Positions 6,902-14,076 of a DNA stretch of 17,448 nt are shown piece by piece. Both the position numbers and the translations under genes were made by a program. This DNA is from Limosilactobacillus antri DSM 16041. Its GTDB lineage: Bacteria > Bacillota > Bacilli > Lactobacillales > Lactobacillaceae. The notes beneath the pieces are model-generated. The model saw only the letters and a program-made list of their open reading frames with translations, was not told where the DNA came from and ran no database searches. Each line of letters starts with the position of its first letter. The first letter of the stretch is position 1. The stretch covers positions 224,223 to 241,670 of the forward strand of contig NZ_GG700732.1 in NCBI RefSeq assembly GCF_000160835.1, given 5' to 3'.

Positions 6902-7594
6902 ATGAAGGAGCAAATTGGAAAAGCACGGCGACAGGGCACGTCAATGACCGCCTTAACTGAAGAAATGTATGCCATCTTTGACCAGCCGGAGTTCTCTTTC
7001 AAAAAGATCAAGGAACAGCGGACGCCCGCTGAGGTTGACCAATTAAAAGCTAAGTTTAAAAGTGTTTGGCAAACTTGGAAGCAGGTGCAGCAGAACGTGG
7101 CGAAAGAGCTGCCAGCGGGCAAGTTTGCTAATGCCCACGTTGAAAGCTGGACGAATGGCTGGAACCTGCGTGACCACTATTGGGCCGCTTACCGTCTGGC
7201 CCGGCTGGCGGGTGCCAACCCCTGTATTGGGGTGATGCTGGACCGCAAGCAGTTCCAGGTTTACCTGATGTTTCAACACTACAAGAGTGCCCAGCGGACC
7301 GGGACGGCGGCCGAGTATAATCAGCTGCTGGCACAGATTCCGTTATGGGCGGCCGGAATCGATCCCGCTCACTGGTACCTGTGGGATAAAGATGAGATGG
7401 AGTTTGCCGACCATTTATCACTAGCAGAGTACCTTAATGACCAGGGAAAACAGCAGACTTTTAATAACACAGCTGCGCAGACGAGTTTTCTCCTAGGCAA
7501 GTTTGCCTTTCGGGGCCGGGATGCCGTTGCCGACATGGAAGATTATATTTTAGCGACCATTAGTGATTTGCTACCACTCTACGAGCAGCTTTAA
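6902..7594 (+). CDS. Conserved-looking protein of unknown function
   Basis: I do not recognise this 230-residue soluble protein. It has no signal peptide or membrane helix. Residues 1-70 are helical and charged (KEQIGKARRQGTSMTALTEE, FKKIKEQRTPAEVDQLKAKF). The middle part (about 80-160) is rich in Trp, Tyr and His, with the patterns WTNGWNLRDHYWAAYR and CIGVMLDRKQFQVYLMFQHYKS, which suggest an alpha/beta fold with a binding pocket. The C-terminus is acidic. I chose ATG 6902 over TTG 6899 because GAGGTG (6891-6896) fits it better. An extended -10 box (TGCTATGAT, 6876-6884) could serve it, giving a very short leader. It is divergent from the exporter gene and shares its control region. Codon use matches its neighbours, so it is probably a real chromosomal gene. 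Confidence 0.75.
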   Translation: MKEQIGKARRQGTSMTALTEEMYAIFDQPEFSFKKIKEQRTPAEVDQLKAKFKSVWQTWKQVQQNVAKELPAGKFANAHVESWTNGWNLRDHYWAAYRLARLAGANPCIGVMLDRKQFQVYLMFQHYKSAQRTGTAAEYNQLLAQIPLWAAGIDPAHWYLWDKDEMEFADHLSLAEYLNDQGKQQTFNNTAAQTSFLLGKFAFRGRDAVADMEDYILATISDLLPLYEQL

Positions 7595-7633
7595 TATTTA
7601 CTTTTTAGATCGATCGCTATCGACGATAAGCAT

Positions 7634-7662
7634 TTAACATTGCCCGGCGCCGTCCTTATACT
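7634..7662 (+). promoter_or_regulatory. Promoter of the aldo/keto reductase gene
   Basis: TTAACA (7634-7639) and TATACT (7657-7662) are separated by 17 bases. The start of transcription would be near 7669, about 24 bases before the ATG. A small inverted repeat TCGAT-CGCT-ATCGA lies upstream at 7610-7623. Confidence 0.65.
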
Positions 7663-7692
7663 GAAACTAGCAAGCAGTTAGGAGGGCGGCAA

Positions 7693-8630
7693 ATGAAATA
7701 CAGTCATATTCCGGGAACGGCGATCAGGATTTCCAAGCTAGCGGTCGGAGGGATGAGCTTCGGGATTCCGGCGGTGAAAACCTACCGCTGGATCCTGGAT
7801 GAGGAACAGACCGACAAGATGGTGCGGCACGCTCTCGACCTGGGGATCAATTTCTTTGACACCACCAACGTCTATGGTGCCGGAACGAGTGAAGAGTTTA
7901 TTGGCCGGGCGCTCCGTAAGCACGGGGTTCCCCGGGACCAGGTGGCAATTGCCAGCAAGGTCTACTTTAACGACGGCTGCCTCTCCAAGGAAGCTATCAA
8001 CCGGGAAATTGACGGAACCCTGAAACGGCTCGGGACCGACTACCTGGACCTCTACATCATTCACCGGTTCACGCGATCGGGGCGTCCGCCATGTACGGCT
8101 ACCAGTTCCAGAATATGCAGCACGTCGCGGCGCAACACGGCTGGCACCGGTTCGTCGCGATGGAGAACTACTACAACCTCCTGTACCGGGAAGACGAATG
8201 GGAACTGATCCCAATCTGCAAGCAGGATGGGGTGATGCTGATGCCGTACAGTCCCTTAGCTGGCGGACACCTAGCGCGACCAACCTGGAACAGCTCATCA
8301 AAACGGAGCCAAGTCGATACTTCGGCCCGGTCTAAGTACGACTACGCTGAACAGCAGGACCTGCCAATCATCAAACGGGTGGCGGAACTAGCGTCAAGCC
8401 ACCAGGTTAAGATGTCGCAAATTGCGCTGGTCTGGCGGTGGGCGAAGGGGGGTACGGCCCCGATCGTCGGGACAACGAAGGAACGATACCTCGACGACGC
8501 GGCCCAGACCACTGAGATCAGGTTGACGCCAGAAGAGGTCGCCTACCTTGATGAACCCTACACCGCCCATGAAATCGTCGGCGCCTTGGACAGCAATCCG
8601 GTGGGCCTCCTGCCTAAGGATGTTAAATAG
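7693..8630 (+). pseudogene. Aldo/keto reductase with an internal out-of-frame deletion
   Basis: The N-terminal 126 codons are a clear NADPH-dependent aldo/keto reductase of the YdhF/Tas/IolS type: GGMSFG, catalytic D56 and Y61 in FFDTTNVYG, K89 in ASKVYF and H124 in YIIHRF. At 8070 the frame jumps. The rest of the protein continues in another frame from AIGASAMYGYQFQ (8073) to the stop at 8630, including the PYSPLAGG strand and the GTAPIVGTTK cofactor-binding segment. The two parts add up to about 311 residues. The segment that normally joins them (between HRF and RAIGAS) is missing, roughly 22-27 codons, so a deletion not divisible by three is the simplest explanation. The barrel would be broken. 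The ATG has an AGGAGG site (7680-7685). It stands alone behind its own promoter. Confidence 0.8.
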
Positions 8631-8658
8631 CAGCATAATTATGTGCGAGGTGAGTGTG

Positions 8659-8925
8659 ATGAATTATAAAGCTGTTAAGGCGCGGAAGCAAGGTACTTCA
8701 ATGACCTTAACCGTCCCCGCTCAATTTAAGGTCTGCGAAAATGCTTTATTTGAACCAAAGTTGTTGGATGATGAGACAATTCAGTATCGTCCAATTGTAA
8801 ACTCAGCTGATATTGAACATGATCGGCGCATGATTGAAGAATCTTTTGAGGATGATCGACTCCTTACCGAAGAAGATATGAAGAAACGCTTTGGGAAATA
8901 CGGCTGGGGACAAGATGAAGATTAA
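8659..8925 (+). CDS. AbrB/MazE-like (PemI-type) antitoxin
   Basis: The ATG at 8659 has GAGG (8647-8650) 8 bases upstream; a reading from 8548 overlaps the reductase and lacks a site. The 88-residue protein begins with a swapped-hairpin DNA-binding motif (KAVKARKQGTSMTLTVPAQF), as in MazE/PemI antitoxins. An acidic, probably disordered tail (HDRRMIEESFEDDRLLTEED) would wrap and neutralise the toxin. The next reading frame starts inside its last codons (overlap 8915-8925), the usual antitoxin-first coupling. The antitoxin is likely to repress its own promoter, but no clear operator is seen in the 28 bases behind the reductase. It appears intact while its toxin is truncated. Confidence 0.82.
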   Translation: MNYKAVKARKQGTSMTLTVPAQFKVCENALFEPKLLDDETIQYRPIVNSADIEHDRRMIEESFEDDRLLTEEDMKKRFGKYGWGQDED

Positions 8926-9055
8926 ATATACGCCAAACTTTGCTTCTTCCTTGGAAAAGATTATTTTATATTGGCAAGACACATTGAAATTGTCGCCGGT
9001 AAAGATTCAGCAATTTACTTCGCATATTGATAAAAAGATTAAATTAATTAGCTAA
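8915..9055 (+). pseudogene. Truncated RelE/ParE-like toxin
   Basis: Starting within the antitoxin gene, this frame encodes MKIKYTPNFASSLEKI..., the typical first strand and helices of RelE/ParE toxins. It ends after 46 codons, about half the family's length. The TAA stop (9053-9055) is made at the point where the terminal inverted repeat of the IS4-family element begins, so the insertion or a linked deletion removed the catalytic C-terminal half. I find no remainder of it after the other end of the element. The family call rests on a short stretch. Confidence 0.6.
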
Positions 9056-10482
9056 AACTTGAAAGTACTCAAAAGGGCCAAAGCCCATGCCAGCTCTGGC
9101 TTTTCTTTAATAAAATTAGTTTCAAACGGCTGCTTGAAGAATGGTTTGAACATTATGCGGTAAATAAGCTATGAATTGATTAATTGTTTGATCGATGAAG
9201 TCTACTTCCTGTGACTGTAATGTCTTCAATAGGTAGACCAATGCCTCAATAAATTTAACTTCTGGCAAGCTATCATTCATCAGATAGAATAAGTCACCAA
9301 GTGTCCGATCGTCTTTATTAAGCCGCAAGTATTGTTTGGCAGTCTTGAAATAAGTTTCAATTGACCACCGCCGACTATATAATTGGATGATCTGTTGGGG
9401 TGTCAGTTTAGGATTAGTTGATGCTAAAACTAAATATTGATTCTTAACACCTTTTTTAGCGACGAAAACAACTTTCATTGGGAAATGGTGGCCTTGAAAT
9501 TCAGCCTCAACGACACTGCTATAAAAATACTGTTTACCTTGCGGACGTTTAGAATGAAGCAGGCGTAAATATAAGGCCTTAATACTATAAGCCCGTCCCC
9601 GATAGCGATAATATACTTTAGAACTGCGCTTAAGCATCGCCACACTATCTAATCCTAGTTGCTTAAGGCGCCAGAACATCTGTGGAGAACTATACCAGCT
9701 ATCAAATAAGACGTATTTAGCTGATACACCAAAATTAAGTGCTTGCTTGATTAACTCCAGAACTACTTCATTCATTTTACGTTGCGCCTGAGAACGACGT
9801 TGACCAGCGATCGTCCGTTGATTAGTCGTACTGGATTTAGTACCAACGAGATTAGTCTTCTTCTTGGTTGACATTAAGGCCAAGGTGACTGGTAAGAAGG
9901 TATTGCCATCACTCCTCGATAGCCGGTTGAATATTTGTGTTGGTCATGATCATAGATTTTCGCCAATAATTTGGTTTTAGTCGAGTACGGTCGCTCAATT
10001 GGGGCATCGTCAACGATTAAAGCTAACCGTCGCCGTTTATCAATAAATGGGGTAAGAATTGAAGCCATCTTGATGGTCACCAGACATAGTAATTTCTGCC
10101 AGTTAATCCGACCATCGTTCAGAACATTTCTAACCGTACGTGAACTAAACAACTGGCTAGGCTGTGCTCGATAGAAAGAACGACGACTAAAGGCAACTTC
10201 AAACAGCCAAGTAATAATGGCGGTCAAAGGAATAGTAGAGTGGCGTTTAAAGTTAATCCGCTTACTGAGCTGACCTAGACCAATTGCGCTGATAAAAGAA
10301 GAAATTAGGTTTTTAGTATCGTGCGCTGCCCGGATTTGAGTTATACTTTTTATTGTGCAAGACTCCCTTTCTACTTGTTTTTGGCGATTTAAGTATAACG
10401 CGAGAGTTCTTGCGTTTTCTATTTTTATAGTGAGGAAGCTCAGGATCACGGCCAATTACCGTAATTCTGGGCTTTCAAGTTT
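9055..10482 (-). mobile_element. IS4-family insertion sequence, about 1.43 kb
   Basis: The same 11 bases, AAACTTGAAAG, face outward at both ends (9055-9065 and, inverted, 10472-10482). They enclose a DDE transposase frame and give a size normal for the family. No target duplication is obvious beside the repeats, perhaps because of later deletion. The left end truncates the toxin gene; the right end abuts intron-remnant sequence. Confidence 0.7.
9122..10455 (-). pseudogene. IS4-family transposase, frameshifted
   Basis: Two minus-strand frames form one transposase. The first (10455-9874) has the N-terminal part and the first catalytic aspartates in LIVDDAPIERP, then breaks after KYSTGYR. The second (ending 9122) resumes with SDGNTFLPVTLALMS in another frame, then the second aspartate in LFDSWYSS and the IS4 signature Y-x2-R-x3-E-x6-K in YSRRWSIETYFKTAK. 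A small deletion near 9913, which removed about six codons between GYR and SDG plus one extra base, explains the shift. The start codon is unclear: the frame opens at a TTG at 10455, but AAGGGAG near 10367 suggests a start further in. The element is probably unable to move by itself. Confidence 0.85.
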
Positions 10483-10498
10483 CAGATGATTTTTATCG

Positions 10499-10523
10499 CC
10501 CACCCGCATAGCAGGTGGTTTTT
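10499..10523 (+). terminator. Terminator-like hairpin beside the IS4-family element
   Basis: CCACC (10500-10504) pairs with GGTGG (10514-10518), with two inner G-C pairs after one mismatch, followed by TTTTT. No gene that it would serve is visible, so it may be a remnant. Confidence 0.4.
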
Positions 10524-10590
10524 GTTTCGCACACTCGCTTCGTTCGCGTACTCAACTAGGTCTAAAGACATTAATCAAAAACTGAAGCAC

Positions 10591-10614
10591 CTTGGACTAA
10601 TAAATATGTCCAAG
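10591..10614. repeat. Inverted repeat CTTGGAC / GTCCAAG
   Basis: A perfect 7-bp inverted repeat with a 10-base AT-rich loop lies between the IS end and the group II intron domains. It may belong to the intron remnant. Apart from this and the neighbouring hairpin, I see no gene in 10483-10648. Confidence 0.4.
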
Positions 10615-10648
10615 ACACTCCAGTCAATTCAAAAGTGACTAAGTTGTC

Positions 10649-10727
10649 GAACCGCCGTATACGAAACCGTACGTACGGTGATGTGAGAGGTCGTTAATTG
10701 AATTAATCAATTATTTCCTACTCGATT
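10649..10727 (+). mobile_element. 3' end of a group II intron (domains V and VI), remnant
   Basis: Domain V (about 10649-10686) folds as ACCGCCGTATACG, a tetraloop AAAC and CGTACGTACGGTG. The two-base CG bulge before TACGG is characteristic. Domain VI follows (about 10684-10726): GAGAGG pairs with CCTACTC leaving an unpaired A, the expected branch point, a few bases before the 3' splice site. The sequences around it (GTGTGAGAGG-like and CCTACTCGAT) match 3' ends of bacterial group II introns that I know. The reverse transcriptase gene and domains I-IV are not in the window, so it cannot splice or move by itself. The identification is from structure and memory, not a search. Confidence 0.7.
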
Positions 10728-10832
10728 TAACGATGCAAAATAAAATTCAGGGAAAAAGCCAATTTAATCATCTCGTAGGATCATTAATAATTAATATAGG
10801 TAGATGTTATTAAGATAATGAGGTGGATATTA
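10728..10832 (+). promoter_or_regulatory. AT-rich region before moaA with palindrome ATTAAT-A-ATTAAT
   Basis: A perfect 13-base palindrome at 10783-10795 lies 38 bases before moaA and may be an operator or part of the promoter. No convincing -35/-10 pair is seen. The molybdenum-cofactor riboswitch is not recognisable in this short space. Confidence 0.3.
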
Positions 10833-11831
10833 ATGGAGCAGCTTTATGATCATTTTCAACGAAAAATTGATTATCTCCGGCTTTCGATAACTGACAGGTG
10901 TAACTTACGGTGTGTTTATTGTATGCCCGCGGCCGGATTAGACTTTTTCTCCCAAGATAAAATTATGAGTCAGGACGAGATTGTCCGATTAGTCCAAAAT
11001 TTTGCCCGATTAGGGGTTACAAAGGTGCGTTTGACCGGTGGCGAGCCATTGCTGCGGAGGGATTTAGCTACGATTATCTACCGAATTCGGCAAATTCCAG
11101 AAATAACTGATATTTCAGCTACAACTAACGGTACCGCCCTTAAGTACCAAGCAAAAGACCTTAAAGAAGCAGGATTAGATCGGCTGAATATTTCATTAGA
11201 TACCTTTGACCCTGAGGTTTATAAGAAAATGACCCGTGGTGGTAATATTAAGCACGTTCTTCAAGGAATTGCGGCAGCTGAGCGGGAAAACTTTAAAATC
11301 ATCAAGATCAACACAGTCGTCGTCCGGGGAGAAAACGATCAGGAGATAATGGACTTTATCAACTACACGAAGGATCATAAAATTAATGTGCGCTTTATTG
11401 AGTATATGCCTATTGGTCAAGAGATTAGTGATTGGCAACAGGAATATGTGCCATTAACGCACATATTTGATGAATGTCGCCGGGCCGGACTTAAATATTC
11501 ACCGTTAACGTTACCGGGTAATGGGCCTGCAGATAACTACCAGATTGCCGGCTACCAGGGAAGCTTTGGGCTAATTCACCCCATCTCTGAACGGTTCTGC
11601 AAGTCGTGTGATCGAATTAGAATTACTGCAGATGGATACGTTAAAGCCTGTTTATATTGGAACGAAGAGCTAAATATTCGTCCAATGATAAATGATTTTA
11701 CGGCGTTTAAACACGTTGTTCAAAGGGCGTTAGACAATAAGCCACTCAATCACCAGATGGCGATGAAAAATCCCCAGCAGATTATTAGCCCCGCGCCGAC
11801 CTGGCGGCATATGAGTCAGATTGGTGGTTAG
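10833..11831 (+). CDS. moaA: GTP 3',8-cyclase MoaA (molybdenum cofactor biosynthesis)
   Basis: MoaA is a radical SAM enzyme that rearranges GTP to 3',8-cyclo-GTP, the first step to the molybdenum cofactor. The 332-residue protein has the expected length. The N-terminal 4Fe-4S cluster motif is C23-x3-C27-x2-C30 (CNLRCVYC) and the SAM-binding motif is TGGEP (68-72). The C-terminal second cluster uses C256, C259 and C273 (FCKSCDRIRITADGYVKACL). The protein ends in the double glycine needed for activity, so it looks fully functional. I chose ATG 10833 because GAGGTG (10820-10825) lies 7 bases upstream; an in-frame ATG at 10818 overlaps that site. The MIP18 gene follows after four bases, so the two are one operon. 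A group II intron remnant lies upstream. Confidence 0.95.
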   Translation: MEQLYDHFQRKIDYLRLSITDRCNLRCVYCMPAAGLDFFSQDKIMSQDEIVRLVQNFARLGVTKVRLTGGEPLLRRDLATIIYRIRQIPEITDISATTNGTALKYQAKDLKEAGLDRLNISLDTFDPEVYKKMTRGGNIKHVLQGIAAAERENFKIIKINTVVVRGENDQEIMDFINYTKDHKINVRFIEYMPIGQEISDWQQEYVPLTHIFDECRRAGLKYSPLTLPGNGPADNYQIAGYQGSFGLIHPISERFCKSCDRIRITADGYVKACLYWNEELNIRPMINDFTAFKHVVQRALDNKPLNHQMAMKNPQQIISPAPTWRHMSQIGG

Positions 11832-11835
11832 CATT

Positions 11836-12174
11836 ATGGCAGCAGATCAAAATACTGGCGCACCATTTTCACCGGTTGAAAATCGGGTCATGACCGCTTT
11901 GCAATCTGTAATTGATCCAGAGTTAGGCATCGATATTGTTAACTTAGGATTGATTTATGATGTTCATGTTAATAAACAATGTTTATGTGTGATTACGATG
12001 ACGTTAACTACCATGGGATGTCCGGTTAGCAGTATGTTAAGTCAGCAAATAATTGAACAAACCCTTGCGGTCAAAGGGGTCAACAAGTGTAAGATTGATC
12101 TCGTTTGGCAGCCGCGGTGGAATCAAGATATGATGACCCGCTACGCAAAGATTGCCCTTGGCATTCACTCGTAG
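11836..12174 (+). CDS. MIP18-family (DUF59/SufT-like) iron-sulfur assembly protein
   Basis: This 112-residue protein shows the family's core: DPELGIDIVNLGLIYDV at 27-43, a strand VITMTLTTMGCP with the conserved cysteine C62, and the C-terminal VWQPRWNQDMMT. Family members (SufT, PaaD, MIP18) help to deliver or mature Fe-S clusters. It starts four bases after moaA ends, with GGTGG inside the moaA end as a weak ribosome binding site. A role in supplying MoaA's two 4Fe-4S clusters is a reasonable inference from this coupling. I set the start at ATG 11836 rather than the TTG upstream, which lies inside moaA. The operon ends at the hairpin just downstream. Confidence 0.88.
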   Translation: MAADQNTGAPFSPVENRVMTALQSVIDPELGIDIVNLGLIYDVHVNKQCLCVITMTLTTMGCPVSSMLSQQIIEQTLAVKGVNKCKIDLVWQPRWNQDMMTRYAKIALGIHS

Positions 12175-12189
12175 TAAGTAATGAAAAGA

Positions 12190-12233
12190 GGACCACAAGT
12201 ATCTAAAATTGCATCTTGGTGGTCCCTTTTTTT
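12190..12233 (+). terminator. Terminator between the moaA operon and moaC
   Basis: GGACCAC (12190-12196) pairs with GTGGTCC (12219-12225); AAG/CTT and AT pairs continue past bulges, and a T run follows (12227-12233). On the opposite strand a shorter T-rich end (CTCTTTTCATT) may also stop moaC transcripts. Confidence 0.8.
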
Positions 12234-12238
12234 ATAGA

Positions 12239-12727
12239 CTAGTTATCTGGTTGAGCAAAAATGAAGTGGCCACTCTTGCCACCGTCTTTTTCGACTAGGT
12301 GAACATTACCAATAACCATTCCCCGGTCAATTGCTTTACACATGTCATAAATTGTTAATAAGGCGGTTTGAATAGCTAATAGTGCTTCAATTTCTACGCC
12401 GGTGACATGCTTCGTCTTAACTACTGCATCAGCAGTAATCGTATCATGACCATTGTCATGAAAATGAATGTCGACCCCGGTCAAAGGAATCAAGTGGCAC
12501 ATGGGGATTAGTTCGGCGGTCCGTTTTGCCGCCATAATTCCGGCCACTTGGGCGACGGCCAGAACGTCGCCTTTTTTAATGTGGCCAGCGGTAATTTGCT
12601 GGAGGGTAGTCGGGTGCATATGAATCTGACCGGTTGCCCGAGCCAAGCGCGCCGTCACCTTTTTAGCGGTCACGTCAACCATGCGGGCCCGGTCCTGGTC
12701 ATTAAAGTGGGTAAGCTTATCTGCCAT
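12239..12727 (-). CDS. moaC: Cyclic pyranopterin monophosphate synthase MoaC
   Basis: MoaC converts 3',8-cyclo-GTP, the MoaA product, to cyclic pyranopterin monophosphate. The 162-residue length is normal. Visible conserved parts are MVDV (16-19), [20 protein letters not shown] with K51/K52, the MCHLIPL motif with H78, VEIEAL with E112 and E114, and YDMCKA with D128 and K131. A GGKSG motif lies near the C-terminus. These match the active-site residues I know for the family. The ATG at 12727 follows AAGGAGT about 10 bases upstream. It is convergent with moaA-MIP18 and lies 36 bases downstream of a small LacI-type helix-turn-helix frame, with which it is probably transcribed. The remaining cofactor genes must be elsewhere or absent. 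Confidence 0.95.
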   Translation of the reverse strand: MADKLTHFNDQDRARMVDVTAKKVTARLARATGQIHMHPTTLQQITAGHIKKGDVLAVAQVAGIMAAKRTAELIPMCHLIPLTGVDIHFHDNGHDTITADAVVKTKHVTGVEIEALLAIQTALLTIYDMCKAIDRGMVIGNVHLVEKDGGKSGHFIFAQPDN

Positions 12728-12763
12728 AATTATTGTTACTCCTTTTAGTAATTGATTGAGAAG

Positions 12764-12907
12764 TTAAATTGAGGGGCGAAAGACAGTTTCAACGGGCAAA
12801 AGCATTGTGCCGCTTGCGGAATAGTGGCCATTAATAATCCGTGAAACTGTTGTAACGGAAACGCCGGCCGCTTTAGCAACGTCGTCAATGGTTACATGCT
12901 GGCTCAT
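12764..12907 (-). CDS. Short LacI-type helix-turn-helix protein or fragment
   Basis: This 47-residue frame, read from ATG 12907 behind AAGGATGATG, begins MSQHVTIDDVAKAAGVSVTT and continues VSRIING, the complete DNA-recognition helix-turn-helix of LacI repressors. After NGHYSASG the sequence no longer resembles the family; no other frame restores the hinge or sugar-binding core. It is either the 5' remnant of a deleted repressor or a genuine stand-alone DNA-binding peptide. It is placed like a leader gene of moaC. A weak promoter candidate lies upstream on the minus strand (TTGCAG 12968-12963, TATCCT with an extended TGG at 12943-12938, spacing 19). LacI proteins need the core to dimerise, so a lone domain would bind weakly unless it pairs with another protein. 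Confidence 0.6.
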   Translation of the reverse strand: MSQHVTIDDVAKAAGVSVTTVSRIINGHYSASGTMLLPVETVFRPSI

Positions 12908-12999
12908 TTTTCATCATCCTTAAAAGTTACTATTACTAGGATACCATTAGATGGCGGGGAAACTGCAATAGATTTTAAGTAGTAAATAAAAATAATCCC

Positions 13000-14037
13000 G
13001 AATTGTCAACTCAAGTGCAACATGGCTATGAAGCTAAATATTGATGAAAACATTGTTGAGCGGTGTGGTAGTAAAGAAGTTTGCGGGGCTTGGTATTGAT
13101 AGCTTGGACTGCTTGGTGGAGGTAGAGAAGGGATTGCTTAATGGGTTGGCCCTTGGGAATAAAGCGTCGCAAAACTCGGTTACGGTTCTCATTACTACCG
13201 CGTTCATGTGGTGAATAAGCATGGGCAAAATAAACCTGAGTACCAGTTTGCCGTTCAATTGTCTGATAGTTAGCGAACTCTTTACCATGATCCACGGTAA
13301 GCGTCTTGAGCTTGTCTTGAAGTTGACTAGCTAGTTCAAGTACGGCTTGAGTCATGGACTGACTGTCGCGACTATGGAGCCGTTTAACAATTGTCAGGCG
13401 ACTCTTACGCTCCACAAAAGCAGCCACAGCTTGACCTTTACGTTTGCCAGAAGGTACGGTATCAGCTTCAAAGTGGCCAAATTCCTGGCGAGTTTCGATT
13501 TTATGAGGACGCTCCTCAATTGAGCGGCCGTGACTGAACGTACCACGCTTTTCTTTAGCACGATGACGACGAATTCCATGATCAGGCAAATCGGGCAGCT
13601 GTACATCAAGCCATCCTTGATCAATCCAGTTATAGACCGTCTTGTAGGCAATCCCAACCACATGGGCAACTTGTTCAGGGGACCACTTCTGGACTTGAAT
13701 CTTTTCCTCGACCAAGTGTTTAAGGTTTTTAGTGAGCGAAGACTTCCGCCCCCGTTGACTAACCTTGCGTTCAAAGTCAGTTTGCGCTAGCTCAGCCTGA
13801 TACTCACCATTTAGTCGGTGAAGTTCGTTAAAGATCGTGGTCTTACTAAAGCCTAAGTAGTTAGCGATATATCGCAAGGAACGTCCTTCATTATGAAGCG
13901 TTTCAATGACAACACGGTTCTGGAATGATAAAATAGTGGTGCCCATTAAGGTCCTTCTTTCTAATGGAATGTTGTGGTAACACCATTAAAGACCTTGATG
14001 GGTTTTTCTGTCCACTTAAATGTTCAACTTAAATTTT
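13000..14037 (-). mobile_element. IS30-family insertion sequence, about 1.04 kb
   Basis: Imperfect inverted repeats flank the transposase gene: TTGTCAACTCAAGTGCAAC (13003-13021) at the left. The right end, read inward, carries TTGAACATTTAAGTGGACAG (14029-14010). The size is normal for IS30. The exact ends are uncertain by several bases and I could not settle the target duplication. Confidence 0.75.
13026..13946 (-). CDS. IS30-family transposase
   Basis: The 306-residue protein is complete. An N-terminal helix-turn-helix (about residues 7-46: SLRYIANYLGFSKTTIFNEL) binds the element's ends, and a second such motif at about 88-108 follows (WSPEQVAHVVGIAYKTVYNW). The catalytic DDE domain has D162 in FEADTVPSG, D219 in TVDHGKEF and E253 in ERGSNENRNR, with 33 residues between the last two, the IS30 hallmark. 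The ATG follows AGAAGGA with proper spacing. No stop or frameshift interrupts it, so the element may still be active. Similar IS30 copies are common in lactobacilli. Confidence 0.95.
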   Translation of the reverse strand: MGTTILSFQNRVVIETLHNEGRSLRYIANYLGFSKTTIFNELHRLNGEYQAELAQTDFERKVSQRGRKSSLTKNLKHLVEEKIQVQKWSPEQVAHVVGIAYKTVYNWIDQGWLDVQLPDLPDHGIRRHRAKEKRGTFSHGRSIEERPHKIETRQEFGHFEADTVPSGKRKGQAVAAFVERKSRLTIVKRLHSRDSQSMTQAVLELASQLQDKLKTLTVDHGKEFANYQTIERQTGTQVYFAHAYSPHERGSNENRNRVLRRFIPKGQPIKQSLLYLHQAVQAINTKPRKLLYYHTAQQCFHQYLAS

Positions 14038-14047
14038 ACAATCTGCC

Positions 14048-14076
14048 TTGATGATAAATATAATTTTACTTATAAT
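14048..14076 (+). promoter_or_regulatory. Strong promoter of the surface protein gene
   Basis: TTGATG (14048-14053) and a perfect TATAAT (14071-14076) are separated by 17 bases. Transcription should start near 14083, giving a leader of about 95 bases in which ATAGG and CCTAT can form a weak hairpin. It lies about 10 bases outside the right end of the IS30 element. Confidence 0.8.

Noticed and set aside
7738..8301. Long minus-strand frame opposite the aldo/keto reductase
   Set aside because: It is a shadow of GC-rich coding sequence with no ribosome binding site or family resemblance.
9874..9925. Programmed frameshift in the IS4-family transposase
   Set aside because: No slippery heptamer is seen at the join, the family normally uses one frame, and about six conserved codons are missing, so a deletion fits better.
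10483..10640. C-terminal part of the intron reverse transcriptase
   Set aside because: A frame of about 50 codons is open here (ending near 10639), but its residues do not convincingly match the maturase C-terminus.
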